DNA from: Halomonas sp. BDJS001
GTDB lineage: Bacteria > Pseudomonadota > Gammaproteobacteria > Pseudomonadales > Halomonadaceae
Length of the DNA: 64,000 bases
Direction: 5' to 3'
Assembly: GCF_026104355.1 (NCBI RefSeq)
Contig: NZ_CP110535.1
Coordinates: forward strand, 3,968,001-4,032,000
The position numbers and the translations under genes are program-made. Below the pieces are notes generated by a model, which was not told the DNA's origin, made no database searches, and was given only the letters and a program-made list of their open reading frames with translations. Positions 52,716-62,355 of the stretch are shown piece by piece (the stretch's first letter is position 1; each line of letters opens with the position of its first letter).

Positions 52716-53548
52716 ATACAATCACTGCGCTCCGATCTCGTTACACCTCCACTCTATCGCTTGAAACGGTGGCCGCGTGGCTGCTGGCGATCATTTGGAT
52801 ATTCCCGCTGCTGTATGCCTTTTGGGCGGCTTTCCACCCTAGCGAGTTTATGGTGAATTTTTCTCTATTCGCCCCGCTGACGCTGGAAAACTTCACTAAC
52901 GCCTGGTCTCAAGCACCCTTTGGCCGCTACTACCTGAACACCTTTGCGCTTGTGACAGGGGTGGTGATCGGTCAGTTTATCGTTTGTACCCTGGCGGCGT
53001 TTGCCTTTGCGCGCTTTCCAATTCCCGGTAAGAACGTTTTATTTATGCTAGTGCTGATTCAGCTCTTTGTGTTCCCCGAAGTGCTGATTGTCGAGAACTA
53101 CCGCATTGCAAGCGAGCTGGGGTTGATCAACACCATCACCGGGATTGGCCTGCCTTATGTCGCCAGTGCCCTGGGTATTTTTCTGCTCCGCCAAACGTTC
53201 AAAACCATTCCCCGTGAGCTGGAAGACGCCGCCCGCATCGAAGGCTGTAACTGGCTGGAAATTTTATGGAAGGTTTACGTACCGCTCGCCAAGCCTACCT
53301 ACCTTGCTTACGGGCTGGTCTCGATCAGCCACCACTGGAATAACTTTATCTGGCCGCTAGTGGTCACCAACTCGGTAGAGAGCCGCCCGCTCACGGTGGG
53401 CTTAGGCGTTTTCTCCGCGCCCGAAACCGGCGTCAACTGGGCCACCGTTAGCGCCGCAACGCTGCTAAGTATCGCTCCACTGCTAATCGCCTTTTTGCTT
53501 TTCCAGCGCCAATTCGTGCAGTCGTTTTTAAGGGCCGGGATTCGCTAG
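52712..53548 (+). CDS. ABC transporter permease (UgpE type)
   Basis: A 278-residue permease with six membrane segments and EAA-loop [20 protein letters not shown] near residue 173. Its ATG overlaps the stop of the UgpA-type gene (ATGA), so both subunits are made in equal amounts. It ends the importer operon; the recQ gene follows after 64 bases with its own ribosome site. Confidence 0.87.
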   Translation: MNTITALRSRYTSTLSLETVAAWLLAIIWIFPLLYAFWAAFHPSEFMVNFSLFAPLTLENFTNAWSQAPFGRYYLNTFALVTGVVIGQFIVCTLAAFAFARFPIPGKNVLFMLVLIQLFVFPEVLIVENYRIASELGLINTITGIGLPYVASALGIFLLRQTFKTIPRELEDAARIEGCNWLEILWKVYVPLAKPTYLAYGLVSISHHWNNFIWPLVVTNSVESRPLTVGLGVFSAPETGVNWATVSAATLLSIAPLLIAFLLFQRQFVQSFLRAGIR

Positions 53549-53612
53549 GCTGACGCCCTCCCCGTTTTTCGTGCACAATTCTTTCTTAAGCACGCGACAC
53601 GGGAGAGCATTA

Positions 53613-55745
53613 ATGCACGGCGACACCCACTCAACAGCCCTGAAAGTGCTGCAGGAGGTATTTGGCTACGACAGCTTTCGCGGCTCGCAGCAGGCGATCA
53701 TTGAGCATGTGATGGCCGGGGGCGATGCGCTGGTGCTGATGCCCACTGGCGGGGGCAAGTCGCTGTGCTATCAGATTCCGGCACTACTGCGCGAAGGCAC
53801 CGCGATTGTGATCTCACCGCTGATCGCGCTGATGCAGGATCAGGTAGCGGCACTTCAGCAGAACGGAGTCAAGGCGGCCTACCTGAACTCCAGCCTCGAT
53901 TATCACGAGGCGGCCGATGTGGAAAACCGCCTGCGGGCGGGCGAGTTGGATCTTTTGTATGTCGCTCCGGAACGGCTGGCCACGCCCCGTATGCAGATGC
54001 TGCTGGAACAGACCCGGATTGCGCTGTTCGCCATTGATGAAGCCCACTGCGTCTCCCAGTGGGGCCACGACTTTCGCCCGGAGTATCGCCAGCTTTCCCA
54101 CCTGCATCAGCGTTTCCCCCAGGTACCGCGCATCGCCCTCACCGCCACCGCCGATGTGCCCACCCGGGGCGATATCATGGAGCATCTGCAGCTCCAAGAG
54201 GCAGCGCTCTACAACAGCGGCTTTGACCGGCCCAATATCCGCTACCATATCGCCGAAAATCAGGGCAAGGCCAAGGAGCAGTTGCTGCAGTTTATCCGCG
54301 AGCACCACGACGGCGAGGCGGGTATCGTCTACTGCCTTTCCCGGCGTAAGGTGGAGGAGACCGCCACCTGGCTGGAGCGTCAGGGACTGACCGCACTGCC
54401 CTACCACGCGGGACTTGCCCCCGAGCAGCGCCAGCAGCACCAGACTCGCTTTCTGCGTGAAGATGGCGTGGTGATCGTCGCCACCATCGCTTTCGGCATG
54501 GGCATCGACAAGCCGGACGTGCGCTTTGTCGCCCACCTCAATCTGCCCAAGAGCATCGAAGCCTACTACCAAGAGACCGGCCGCGCCGGGCGCGACGGTC
54601 TACCCGCCGATGCCTGGATGGCCTATGGGCTCCAGGACGTAATCACCCTGCGTCAGATGCAGCAGGACTCCAGCGCCGCCGACCAGCAAAAGCGTATCGA
54701 GCAGCAGAAGCTCGACGCCATGCTGGGGCTTTGCGAAATCATCAGTTGCCGCCGCCAGGCGCTGCTCCACTATTTTGGCGATCACCTGGACGCCCCCTGC
54801 GGCAACTGCGACAACTGCCTGACGCCACCCGAGACCTGGGAGGCCACCGTGGCGGCGCAGAAGGCGCTGTCGTGCGTCTACCGCACTGAGCAGCGCTTCG
54901 GCGTGACCTATTTGGTGGATGTACTGCTGGGCAAAAGCAATGAGCGCATCATCCGTTTTGGCCATGACCGCCTAAGCACCTTTGGCATTGGTAAAGAACT
55001 CGCGGCTAACGAGTGGAAAGCGCTGTTTCGTCAGCTGATTGCCAGCGGCTTTTTAAGCGTGGATATGGAGGGGCACGGCGGCATTAAGCTCACTGCCAAC
55101 GCCAAGCCGGTGCTGCGCGGCGAACACTCGCTTACCCTGCGCAAACCAAGCAAGGCCAAGGCCACCCGTCGGGGCAGCAAAGCGGGCTCGGCCACGCTGC
55201 CCCATGGGGAGCTATGGGAAGCCCTGCGCCAGCACCGTCGCGAGCTGGCCGCAGCCCAGGGCGTGCCCGCCTATGTGATTTTCCACGACGCCACCCTGGC
55301 CGAACTGGTCGAACAGAAACCCCAGAGCCTCGCGGCACTGGGCACGATCTCCGGCATTGGTGCACGTAAGTTGGCGGATTATGGAGAGGGTTTTCTGGAC
55401 GTTATTCTGGCGCATCAGGAAACCCATCACGACCCCCCACCCGCGGGCAGTAGCGCCATGGAGTCCGCAGCACTGCTGCGCCAGGGACTAACGCCAGAGG
55501 AAGTCGCGCAGCAGCGCGGCCTTGCTGCCAACACTGTTTACCGCCATCTGGGCGATGTAATTCAAAGTGGCGACCTGGAGCTTGAAGAGGTGGTCAACCT
55601 GGATCCCCCAACCTTAGAACAAATCCGCGCAGTCTTTGCGCAATACCCAGATCAAGGGCTGAAAGTGGTGTTCGAAGCGCTGGAGGGGCGCATTGATTAC
55701 CCTATTCTGCACTGTGTGCGGGCGTCCATGGCCGCAAAGGGTTAA
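53613..55745 (+). CDS. recQ: ATP-dependent DNA helicase RecQ
   Basis: A 710-residue superfamily-2 helicase: Walker [16 protein letters not shown] (near residue 47), the [20 protein letters not shown] block (near residue 141), motif [13 protein letters not shown], the RecQ zinc site CGNCDNC (near residue 395), a winged-helix RQC region and an HRDC domain (about residues 530-610). A C-terminal helix-turn-helix-like addition ([21 protein letters not shown]) makes it longer than E. coli RecQ (about 610). It unwinds DNA in recombination and fork repair. ATG 53613 has GGGAGAG upstream; the earlier in-frame start is rejected. Its stop overlaps the convergent mtnA stop in a shared TTAA. Confidence 0.93.
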   Translation: MHGDTHSTALKVLQEVFGYDSFRGSQQAIIEHVMAGGDALVLMPTGGGKSLCYQIPALLREGTAIVISPLIALMQDQVAALQQNGVKAAYLNSSLDYHEAADVENRLRAGELDLLYVAPERLATPRMQMLLEQTRIALFAIDEAHCVSQWGHDFRPEYRQLSHLHQRFPQVPRIALTATADVPTRGDIMEHLQLQEAALYNSGFDRPNIRYHIAENQGKAKEQLLQFIREHHDGEAGIVYCLSRRKVEETATWLERQGLTALPYHAGLAPEQRQQHQTRFLREDGVVIVATIAFGMGIDKPDVRFVAHLNLPKSIEAYYQETGRAGRDGLPADAWMAYGLQDVITLRQMQQDSSAADQQKRIEQQKLDAMLGLCEIISCRRQALLHYFGDHLDAPCGNCDNCLTPPETWEATVAAQKALSCVYRTEQRFGVTYLVDVLLGKSNERIIRFGHDRLSTFGIGKELAANEWKALFRQLIASGFLSVDMEGHGGIKLTANAKPVLRGEHSLTLRKPSKAKATRRGSKAGSATLPHGELWEALRQHRRELAAAQGVPAYVIFHDATLAELVEQKPQSLAALGTISGIGARKLADYGEGFLDVILAHQETHHDPPPAGSSAMESAALLRQGLTPEEVAQQRGLAANTVYRHLGDVIQSGDLELEEVVNLDPPTLEQIRAVFAQYPDQGLKVVFEALEGRIDYPILHCVRASMAAKG

Positions 55746-56761
55746 CTTCGCCCCAGAAAATGCTCGCCTCGCTCAATGGCGGCGGCATCAAATACGCCGG
55801 TATCCAACACCCAAGCCGTCACGAGCTTGGCGGGAGTGACGTCAAAGGCCGGATTCCATACCGGTGCATTATCGGGTGCCCAGGTAACCTCACCAAAGGC
55901 GCCAGCGACGCCGCGGATCTCAGCGGGGTCGCGCTGTTCAATAGGAATGTCCGCACCAGTAGCACAAGCGGGATCAACCGTAGTGTAGGGAGCCACCACA
56001 TAGAACGGCACCTGGTGGTAGTGAGCGATCACCGCCAGCATGTAAGTACCCACTTTATTGGCAAAGTCGCCGTTGGCGCAGATACGGTCGGCGCCCACCA
56101 TTACTTTATCCACTTTGCCCGCCGCCATCAGGCTGGCGGCCATGCTGTCGGTAATTAGCTGGTAGGGAATGCCCAGATCGGCCATTTCCCAGGCGGTTAA
56201 GCGGCCACCTTGGAGCAGCGGACGGGTTTCATCCACAAACACATGCAGCTCTACACCGCGCTGCTTGGCCACTGCCAGCGCACCAATGGCCGTACCCACC
56301 CCGGCGGTGGCCAGGGCGCCAGTGTTGCAGTGGGTCAGCACACGGTCACTAGTTTTCAGCAAGTCAGCGCCCCGCTCAGCCATGCGTTGGCACAGCGCAC
56401 GGTCTTCTGCAAACAGTTCAGCAGCACGTTCGGCCAGGGCGCTTGCGCCTTGCTCAAAGCAGGCTTCCATGGCATCCAGGCAGTACATTAAGTTAACTGC
56501 GGTGGGGCGTGTGGCGCGTAAGCGATCGCTTACCAACTGCCAATCACTTTGTGGATGGAGAGCGGCGTATTGGGCAAGCACAAAGGCGGCGCTCAAACCA
56601 ATCAGCGGCGCACCGCGAATCGCTAAGCTTTTCACCGCTACCTGCCACTCTTCTGGCGAATCACAGCGCACCCACTGCTCCGCCTGGGGCAGTTGGGTTT
56701 GATCCAAATACTCAAGGTGGTCGGCATAGACCCGTAAACTGCGTGACTGTAAGTGGGGCAT
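55742..56761 (-). CDS. mtnA: S-methyl-5-thioribose-1-phosphate isomerase
   Basis: A 339-residue eIF2B-alpha-fold isomerase of the methionine salvage pathway. It has [17 protein letters not shown] near residue 49, the catalytic Cys in [17 protein letters not shown] near residue 145 and the catalytic Asp in [20 protein letters not shown] near residue 225. It converts methylthioribose 1-phosphate to methylthioribulose 1-phosphate. It is divergent from mtnBCD (112 bases between starts), and mtnK lies downstream of mtnD, so the complete kinase-type pathway is present except for the nucleosidase and the final transaminase. Confidence 0.93.
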   Translation of the reverse strand: MPHLQSRSLRVYADHLEYLDQTQLPQAEQWVRCDSPEEWQVAVKSLAIRGAPLIGLSAAFVLAQYAALHPQSDWQLVSDRLRATRPTAVNLMYCLDAMEACFEQGASALAERAAELFAEDRALCQRMAERGADLLKTSDRVLTHCNTGALATAGVGTAIGALAVAKQRGVELHVFVDETRPLLQGGRLTAWEMADLGIPYQLITDSMAASLMAAGKVDKVMVGADRICANGDFANKVGTYMLAVIAHYHQVPFYVVAPYTTVDPACATGADIPIEQRDPAEIRGVAGAFGEVTWAPDNAPVWNPAFDVTPAKLVTAWVLDTGVFDAAAIERGEHFLGRS

Positions 56762-56872
56762 TGATAGACTCCTTGAGCACTTGAACTTGCCTAACTGAAC
56801 AACAGCGCGGCTTATCAGGCGAGAAGCTTATCATATAGAATGGCTGCCACTAGAAGAGGCGACGCAGATCCT

Positions 56873-57460
56873 ATGATGACGCTACAAACTGAACTGCTGG
56901 CCGCCATTTCATGGGCGGCGCAGCAAGGCTGGACGCCAGCCACCGGCGGTAACTTTTCCGCCCGTACCGAGGCGGGCTATCTTGTCACCGCTTCTGGCCG
57001 GGATAAAACCCGCATTCAGGCCGATGACCTGCTGCTGTGTGACCTGGATGGCAAAGTGCTTGAAGGGAACGGCAAGCCTAGCGCGGAAAGCGATCTGCAT
57101 GCCGCCCTCTATCGTTTGGGCAGCACCATTAACTGCGTGTTGCACACCCACACGATAGCCAGCACGGTGCTCTCGCGTCGCTTCCCAGAGGGTATTGAGC
57201 TAAGCGGCTTTGAAATGCAAAAAGCCTTAGCGGGCAACGTGACCCACGAGGCTACCATCCGGTTACCGGTGGTGCCCAACGCCCAGGATATGGAAGAGCT
57301 GGCCGAGCACGTACGCAGCGGCTGGCCAATGCCCTGGGGCTTTTTGGTCGCGGGGCATGGCATATATGCCGTGGGCGATAGCATTGCCAACTGCCGCCGC
57401 CACCTGGAAGCCATCGAGTTTTTACTCGCCTGTGTTCTTGAAGAGAGTCGATGGTCTTAA
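56873..57460 (+). CDS. mtnB: methylthioribulose-1-phosphate dehydratase
   Basis: A 195-residue class II aldolase-fold enzyme. It starts MTLQTELLAAISWAAQQGWTP, followed by ATGGNFSART. Zinc His residues are in VLHTHTIASTVLSRR (near residue 90) and LVAGHGIYAVGDS (near residue 165). It removes water from methylthioribulose 1-phosphate to give the diketo phosphate. ATG 56873 is preferred to 56840 since it matches the usual N-terminus. It leads the plus-strand mtnBCD run, with 16 bases before mtnC. Confidence 0.92.
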   Translation: MMTLQTELLAAISWAAQQGWTPATGGNFSARTEAGYLVTASGRDKTRIQADDLLLCDLDGKVLEGNGKPSAESDLHAALYRLGSTINCVLHTHTIASTVLSRRFPEGIELSGFEMQKALAGNVTHEATIRLPVVPNAQDMEELAEHVRSGWPMPWGFLVAGHGIYAVGDSIANCRRHLEAIEFLLACVLEESRWS

Positions 57461-57476
57461 AAATGAGTAGTCTTAA

Positions 57477-58163
57477 ATGAGCAAACCAACTGTTCGCGCC
57501 ATTGTCACCGATATTGAAGGCACCACCACGGACATTAACTTCGTCCATAAGGTGCTTTTTCCATACGCCCACGCCAAGCTGCCTGACTTTCTAAGCGCTA
57601 ACGCAGCAACCTCGGCAGTAGCCGAGCAGATTGATGCCGTGCGTAGTGAGATGGGAGACCCTGATGCCACGCTGGAAGCGGTCATTAATCAACTATTGCA
57701 CTGGATAGAGACTGACCAAAAGGTTACGCCGCTTAAAGCACTGCAAGGCATGGTGTGGGCCGATGGCTACCAGCGCGGCGACTTTAAAGGCCATCTGTAT
57801 AGCGATGTAGCCCCTGCCCTGCGCCAGTGGAAGGACTCGGGCAAGGCGCTGTACGTCTATTCTTCTGGTTCAGTGCAGGCGCAGAAGCTGCTGTTTGGCT
57901 ATAGCGATGCGGGCGACCTGACCCCGCTGTTTAGCGGCTACTTCGATACCCATATTGGCCATAAGCGCGAGGCCGCTTCCTACCAGCGTATTGTCACTGA
58001 GCTTGACCTACCAGCGGATGCAGTGCTGTTCTTGTCTGACGTGGTGGAAGAACTGGACGCCGCCAAGCAGGCGGGTATGCAAACGCTACAGTTGGTGCGC
58101 GAAGGCACTCAAGCGGGCACTACTCACGCTTGCGTCACTCGCTTCGATGAAATCGCTGTGTAA
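57477..58163 (+). CDS. mtnC: enolase-phosphatase E1
   Basis: A 228-residue HAD phosphatase with motif I DIEGTTTDINFVHKVLFPYA (residues 12-31), motif II Ser in YVYSSGSVQAQKLLF (near residue 122), and motif III/IV Lys and Asp in HKREAASYQRI and FLSDVVEELDAAKQAG. It enolises and dephosphorylates the diketo phosphate of methionine salvage to the acireductone used by mtnD. It lies between mtnB and mtnD on the same strand. Confidence 0.93.
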   Translation: MSKPTVRAIVTDIEGTTTDINFVHKVLFPYAHAKLPDFLSANAATSAVAEQIDAVRSEMGDPDATLEAVINQLLHWIETDQKVTPLKALQGMVWADGYQRGDFKGHLYSDVAPALRQWKDSGKALYVYSSGSVQAQKLLFGYSDAGDLTPLFSGYFDTHIGHKREAASYQRIVTELDLPADAVLFLSDVVEELDAAKQAGMQTLQLVREGTQAGTTHACVTRFDEIAV

Positions 58164-58198
58164 CGTTGATGGCCCGTCACCTTTAAGGAGAATTTACG

Positions 58199-58747
58199 AT
58201 GTCGCAATTGAAAGTATTCGCTGACCAAAACCCCAATGAGGCGCTGATCGACACCACTGACGGTGAGCGAATTATGACTGAGCTAAACAAGGTCGGCGTA
58301 CTGTTTGAGCGCTGGGCCACGCCGGGCGAGATCTCTGCCGACGCCACTCAGGAAGACATCCTAGCGCTTTACCAGCAAGATATTGACCGGGTAAAAGCCA
58401 AGGGCGGCTACCAAACCGTGGATGTACTACATATGGTGCCGACGCACCCAGAAAAAGACGCCATGCGACAGAAGTTCTTAAACGAACACCGTCATCACGA
58501 AGATGAGGTGCGTTTCTTCGTCAAAGGACAAGGGCTGTTCTGCCTGCACATCGATGACAAGGTGTATCAGGTACTGTGTACCCGCAATGATCTGATCAGC
58601 GTACCCGCCAACACACCTCACTGGTTCGATATGGGCCCCGCGCCGGAATTCACCGCGCTCCGCTTCTTTGACAACGTGGAAGGCTGGGTGCCCCACTGGA
58701 CAGAGAGCGATATCGCCGGGAAGTTTGACCGTTTGGAGCAGCTGTAA
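58199..58747 (+). CDS. mtnD: acireductone dioxygenase (cupin)
   Basis: A 182-residue cupin with the metal ligands in EHRHHEDEVRFFVKGQG (His-x-His and Glu, near residue 96) and the later His in PANTPHWFDMG (near residue 139). With Fe2+ it oxidises acireductone to the ketoacid precursor of methionine and formate. AAGGAG precedes the ATG at the usual distance. A repeat element with terminal inverted repeats follows and may serve as its terminator. Confidence 0.93.
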   Translation: MSQLKVFADQNPNEALIDTTDGERIMTELNKVGVLFERWATPGEISADATQEDILALYQQDIDRVKAKGGYQTVDVLHMVPTHPEKDAMRQKFLNEHRHHEDEVRFFVKGQGLFCLHIDDKVYQVLCTRNDLISVPANTPHWFDMGPAPEFTALRFFDNVEGWVPHWTESDIAGKFDRLEQL

Positions 58748-58798
58748 GCGGTGAGGTGTGAGGAGTAAATCGTAAGTGGTGAATCGTTGGAGGTAGTT

Positions 58799-58962
58799 GT
58801 AGCGCGGCGTAAGCGTCAGCGCACCCGTGAAGCAGCGCGGTAGCGGTGCCGAAGGCGGCACCGAGGCTTGATGAGTCACTGTGGCATCATCCAGGCGGCT
58901 GGCGCCGCCGTCGCGGGTGCCTCATACGCTCGTCCCGCGCGAGATTCGTTACACCGCGCTAC
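58799..58962. repeat. 164-bp hairpin-rich element with 14-bp terminal inverted repeats (REP/MITE-like)
   Basis: GTAGCGCGGCGTAA at the left end (58799-58812) matches the inverse of the right end (58949-58962) at 13 of 14 positions. Inside are three further stems: CGGTGCCG/CGGCACCG (58844-58863), GGCGGC/GCCGCC (58894-58909) and CGCGGG/CCCGCG (58912-58938). It carries no coding frame of note and lies exactly between the convergent mtnD and mtnK genes, where it may also act as a bidirectional terminator. No second copy was seen in this window. Confidence 0.6.
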
Positions 58963-58974
58963 GGGGCTTAGCGG

Positions 58975-60237
58975 TTATAAAACCTCCTGCTGGTTATATG
59001 CCCTAGCTAAATCCGCCAGCGCGGTAAGGTCACTATAAGCTTCCGGCTCCATAATCAGCGCTTGGCCCATCAGCACATTGCGCGCTTCAAGCTTGGCGCG
59101 CAGTGCGGTGTCTTCGATCTCTTCGAAGTCAGCGTTATGGGCCAGCGATAAAACCCGTCGGTGCATCTCGATTCCGCAGTAGGCCAGGGCATCCAGGCGA
59201 ATCTCGTCAAGCAGTGCATCACAAGCGTCATCGGCGCTATTGCCCTGTTCTTCAAACAAGGCTTTCGGGAACAGAATACCCGTCCGCTCGGTTTGCCATA
59301 GGTGGCGGAACTCAGCATCAAAGCTGCTAAAGCACGCTTCAATCACTTCAAGGATCCAGGTTTGATACGCCTCAAGCTCACCTTCCTGGCGGTGCGCAGG
59401 CTGGCTGAAGTAGGCCATCAGGAAGTTGGCCACTGCCATACCCAGGTCAAACGCCATAGGGCCGTACTGAGAGAACTCAGGGTCGATCACCCGGACGTCA
59501 GTATCAGTGGCCATAATAGAACCGGAGTGCAAGTCACCGTGCAGCATGGTTTCGGTGTTAGCGGTAAACTTCATCAACAGCCGCTGCACTTTGGCTTTTA
59601 ACCGCGCATTGCGGCGCAACTCATCCACCACCGGCGAAAGCTCCGGGGTGTGGTGGTTCATTTCCGCGCCGTAATAAGGGTCGGTAAACACCAGCGATTC
59701 GGTGATTGCGGGAATGGCTACATTTCCAGAAAACAGTCCTACATCCGCCTTTTTCTCTGGGCTGCTTAGTGAAAGCTCTGAGCCACGGAACGCGGTGCGC
59801 GCACAAAATTGGCCGATGATCTCACCCAGCCGAACGACCCGCTCACCGTTGATTAACTTGCGGCGCAAGATAGTGTGTGGGTGCAGATACTCCATGACGA
59901 TAAGCGCTTGGGGCTTATCGAAGTAGTAGACCTCGGGGGCAATGCCTGGCGCCCGCTTGGCCTGGCGAACCAAGGCGTAGCACTCAAAATGGGCGCGATA
60001 GATCGGCAGCGGCCAACTCTCTCCCACCATTCTCACGTAGGGAAGCGCCTGTTTTACCACTACGCTGCCGTGGCTGCCGGAGACAATAAACACCAGGTTG
60101 AGGTTACCGTCTCCCACCTCGCGAATTTCCCAACTGGCAGGCTCACCGCCCACTCGACTAGCCACCGCCTCAACACTCCCAAGCCGCTGGGAAAGAGTGT
60201 CGACGGTGAGCGCGCGGTAATCTTGGTCGATCTCCAA
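58975..60237 (-). CDS. mtnK: S-methyl-5-thioribose kinase
   Basis: A 420-residue protein-kinase-like sugar kinase. It has the N-terminal glycine-rich GDGNLNLVFIVSG (near residue 42), VVVKQALPYVRMVGESW, the catalytic HGDLHSGSIMATD motif (near residue 235) and the metal DPEF (near residue 252). It phosphorylates methylthioribose for mtnA. It is convergent with mtnBCD and separated from them by the repeat element. Length and motifs agree with characterised MtnK. Confidence 0.92.
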   Translation of the reverse strand: MEIDQDYRALTVDTLSQRLGSVEAVASRVGGEPASWEIREVGDGNLNLVFIVSGSHGSVVVKQALPYVRMVGESWPLPIYRAHFECYALVRQAKRAPGIAPEVYYFDKPQALIVMEYLHPHTILRRKLINGERVVRLGEIIGQFCARTAFRGSELSLSSPEKKADVGLFSGNVAIPAITESLVFTDPYYGAEMNHHTPELSPVVDELRRNARLKAKVQRLLMKFTANTETMLHGDLHSGSIMATDTDVRVIDPEFSQYGPMAFDLGMAVANFLMAYFSQPAHRQEGELEAYQTWILEVIEACFSSFDAEFRHLWQTERTGILFPKALFEEQGNSADDACDALLDEIRLDALAYCGIEMHRRVLSLAHNADFEEIEDTALRAKLEARNVLMGQALIMEPEAYSDLTALADLARAYNQQEVL

Positions 60238-60306
60238 AGGTCACTCCTCACAAAATAATTTAGGGTAGAGCTGGCCCGACGATCACCACTCTTAGACCGA
60301 TATACC

Positions 60307-61536
60307 TCAGTCGCCAATAGTGGCATCGGTGGCTGGTACACCCACCGAGTTAGCCACCCGAACACGACTGCGGCCCTGCCGTTTGGCTTCATAAAGTGCT
60401 ACATCTGCCTGGGCCAAAAGATCGGCTGGCGAGGCCCCATCGGTAGGCGTCAACACCGCAACACCAATGCTGACGGTCACAACGCTCTGTGCCGAGACAC
60501 CATGATTAGGAATCGCCAACGCTTCCACACTGCGTCGGATTCGTTCTGCTGCTGGCTTTGCCGCCTCAAGCGATGCATTGGCCATTAGCACGACAAACTC
60601 TTCGCCGCCAAAGCGCACCACTAAATCGGCATCACGACTATTGGCCTGCATCGTCTTGGCTACTTGACGCAAGCACTCGTCCCCCTGGGGATGACCATAA
60701 TAGTCGTTGTAAGCTTTGAAATGATCAATATCGATCACCATCAGCCCCAAGCTGAGGCCTTTATCGGTGGCCTCTTGCCAGCGCATAAGGAGAACCGTAT
60801 CGAACTGGCGACGATTGGCAAGATTCGTTAGCGGGTCGGTGACCGACATCCGCGACAGCTCCTGATTATCTTTTAAGTAATAGCCTGAACGGATCTTCTC
60901 TTTCAGCACATGCAGGTAGGCGGTTCGCTCGCTACGCTCGAATCGGTAGTTCGCGGCAAGACTAAATACTGCCACAGCCATAAGTGTGAATATAGCCAGT
61001 CGTTTTGCTTCTGCTGGCATTGGCTCATATGGCAAGACAAATGTCAGAATTATTAAAACACTTATTGCGGATGAACATACGGCGTAGCTAAAGCGCAGTG
61101 AATAAACAATGTTCCCCACCAACAAAATAAGCCCAAAGGAGAATACATCCAGATAAGAGTAAGGAGCGGTGGAACTCGCAAAAATCATACAAGAGATTAC
61201 CGTCGCAACGATAACCGTACTCGCCATCAAAGTCTCCCGTAACGCAGGGGAGACACCACGATAGACCAGCCAAAGGATAGGTAAGCCGTAAGGCAGCATC
61301 ACCCCAACCCGCAAAATTACCGCAATACTGAAAGTATCAGAGCGAAAGCTATAGTCATTAATCAAAAACAGGCAGTAAATAAGCGCCGCTATCACCCCGG
61401 CCACGGCCATGCTAAAACCACGTCGGCGCCGGGTATCCGCTTCAAAGCGCGCTTCCACTTCGTCAGCAAAGCGTAATCGCCAAAGCCCCCTGCGCAACTC
61501 ACCTTCCACCGCTGTCAGCAGCGCGTCATTGATCAT
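60307..61536 (-). CDS. membrane-bound diguanylate cyclase (GGDEF)
   Basis: A 409-residue protein. The N-terminal half has about six hydrophobic segments (for example FSMAVAGVIAALIYCLFLI near residue 43), probably a MASE-type sensor. The C-terminal GGDEF domain starts with DPLTNLANRRQFDTVLL (near residue 235) and carries GGEEF (near residue 310), with the inhibitory RxxD site (RDAD) five residues before it. It therefore should make cyclic di-GMP and be feedback-inhibited. No linked c-di-GMP effector is visible. The upstream 190 bases before the next gene show no special structure. Confidence 0.9.
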   Translation of the reverse strand: MINDALLTAVEGELRRGLWRLRFADEVEARFEADTRRRRGFSMAVAGVIAALIYCLFLINDYSFRSDTFSIAVILRVGVMLPYGLPILWLVYRGVSPALRETLMASTVIVATVISCMIFASSTAPYSYLDVFSFGLILLVGNIVYSLRFSYAVCSSAISVLIILTFVLPYEPMPAEAKRLAIFTLMAVAVFSLAANYRFERSERTAYLHVLKEKIRSGYYLKDNQELSRMSVTDPLTNLANRRQFDTVLLMRWQEATDKGLSLGLMVIDIDHFKAYNDYYGHPQGDECLRQVAKTMQANSRDADLVVRFGGEEFVVLMANASLEAAKPAAERIRRSVEALAIPNHGVSAQSVVTVSIGVAVLTPTDGASPADLLAQADVALYEAKRQGRSRVRVANSVGVPATDATIGD

Positions 61537-61726
61537 TACTCGCCCTCAATACCCCACCCGATGATCTACGGCTTTCATGCATCATTACTAAACACCAGAA
61601 GCCAACCATTACCTTTAAGTACCCGGTTAGTGTGCCACAATAGCATTTAGTTAAAGTGAATCTTGCTGAAAATTTTAAACGAAAACTTATCCGTTTTTAT
61701 TAAACGACTATTCAACAAGGAGACTA

Positions 61727-62014
61727 ATGATGCAGCGCCAACAGGATCCGATGACGAGCGACTGGACGTTTACCATTGGCCATCGCGAACTCGTTGTGCA
61801 CCAACGCTATGAGGTGCTTAGCATGATCAACGATTTTATGCTGGGCATCTGGTTTACGATCGGCAGTGTCTGCTTTTTTTTCCAAGGTGCCGTACAAACC
61901 GTTGGCGTGTGGTTATTTGTGGTTGGTAGCTTACAGCTATTAATTCGCCCGGCGATTCGCCTTCACCGCTATGTCTATTTTAAGCAGTTGCCGGACACCG
62001 ACCAGGATGCTTAG
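61727..62014 (+). CDS. small YrhK-like membrane protein
   Basis: A 95-residue protein with WTFTIGHRELVVHQRYEVLSMINDF followed by two hydrophobic segments (FMLGIWFTIGSVCFFF near residue 36 and VGVWLFVVGSLQLLI near residue 58), the pattern of the YrhK domain. Function is unknown; it is predicted to sit in the inner membrane. AAGGAG precedes two adjacent ATG codons at 61727 and 61730. It ends ten bases from a convergent zinc-finger gene. Confidence 0.78.
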   Translation: MMQRQQDPMTSDWTFTIGHRELVVHQRYEVLSMINDFMLGIWFTIGSVCFFFQGAVQTVGVWLFVVGSLQLLIRPAIRLHRYVYFKQLPDTDQDA

Positions 62015-62024
62015 AAAGCAGCGT

Positions 62025-62291
62025 TTAACGCAGTTGGCTGTCTTTGCTACCGCGGCGGTTGTAGCCACTAAAGGCCGACTGCTGCTTGTCCCGTTCACTT
62101 TGACAGGCCACACAGAGCCGTACCCCCGGAATGGCCTTACGGCGCGCTTCGGGAATGGGGTCACCACACTCTTCGCAAACATAAAGGCTCTCACCACGGG
62201 GCAGTTGGCTACGCGCACGCTGCACCGCATCCTCCAGCGTGCTCTCCATCTGCTCTTGTTCGGCGCCATCTTTTGCCCATCCGCCTGCCAT
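62025..62291 (-). CDS. DksA/TraR-family C4 zinc-finger protein
   Basis: An 88-residue protein. A short coiled N-terminal region (MAGGWAKDGAEQEQMESTLE) precedes a C4 zinc finger, CEEC near residue 48 and CVAC near residue 69, as in the small DksA/TraR relatives such as YbiI. Such proteins bind the RNA-polymerase secondary channel or act as small regulators. The ATG at 62291 has a GAGGGA site; a much longer upstream frame is not supported by family length. Confidence 0.83.
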   Translation of the reverse strand: MAGGWAKDGAEQEQMESTLEDAVQRARSQLPRGESLYVCEECGDPIPEARRKAIPGVRLCVACQSERDKQQSAFSGYNRRGSKDSQLR

Positions 62292-62355
62292 GGTTGTTTC
62301 CCTCGCTACACCAGTAATAATCTCTAAGCATAGCAGCAACCAGTCAAGCGAACCT

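Noticed and set aside
53814..54572. Antisense frame of 252 codons opposite recQ
   Set aside because: recQ carries all helicase motifs in the other strand; high-G+C third positions commonly create such frames.
56762..56872. Possible SAM-type riboswitch in the mtnA/mtnB divergent region
   Set aside because: The 111 bases are too short and show no conserved stems or core of a SAM riboswitch; the mtnK leader also shows none.
58748..58974. Insertion sequence between mtnD and mtnK
   Set aside because: No transposase frame and only about 164 bases between inverted ends, so it is listed as a REP/MITE-like repeat instead.
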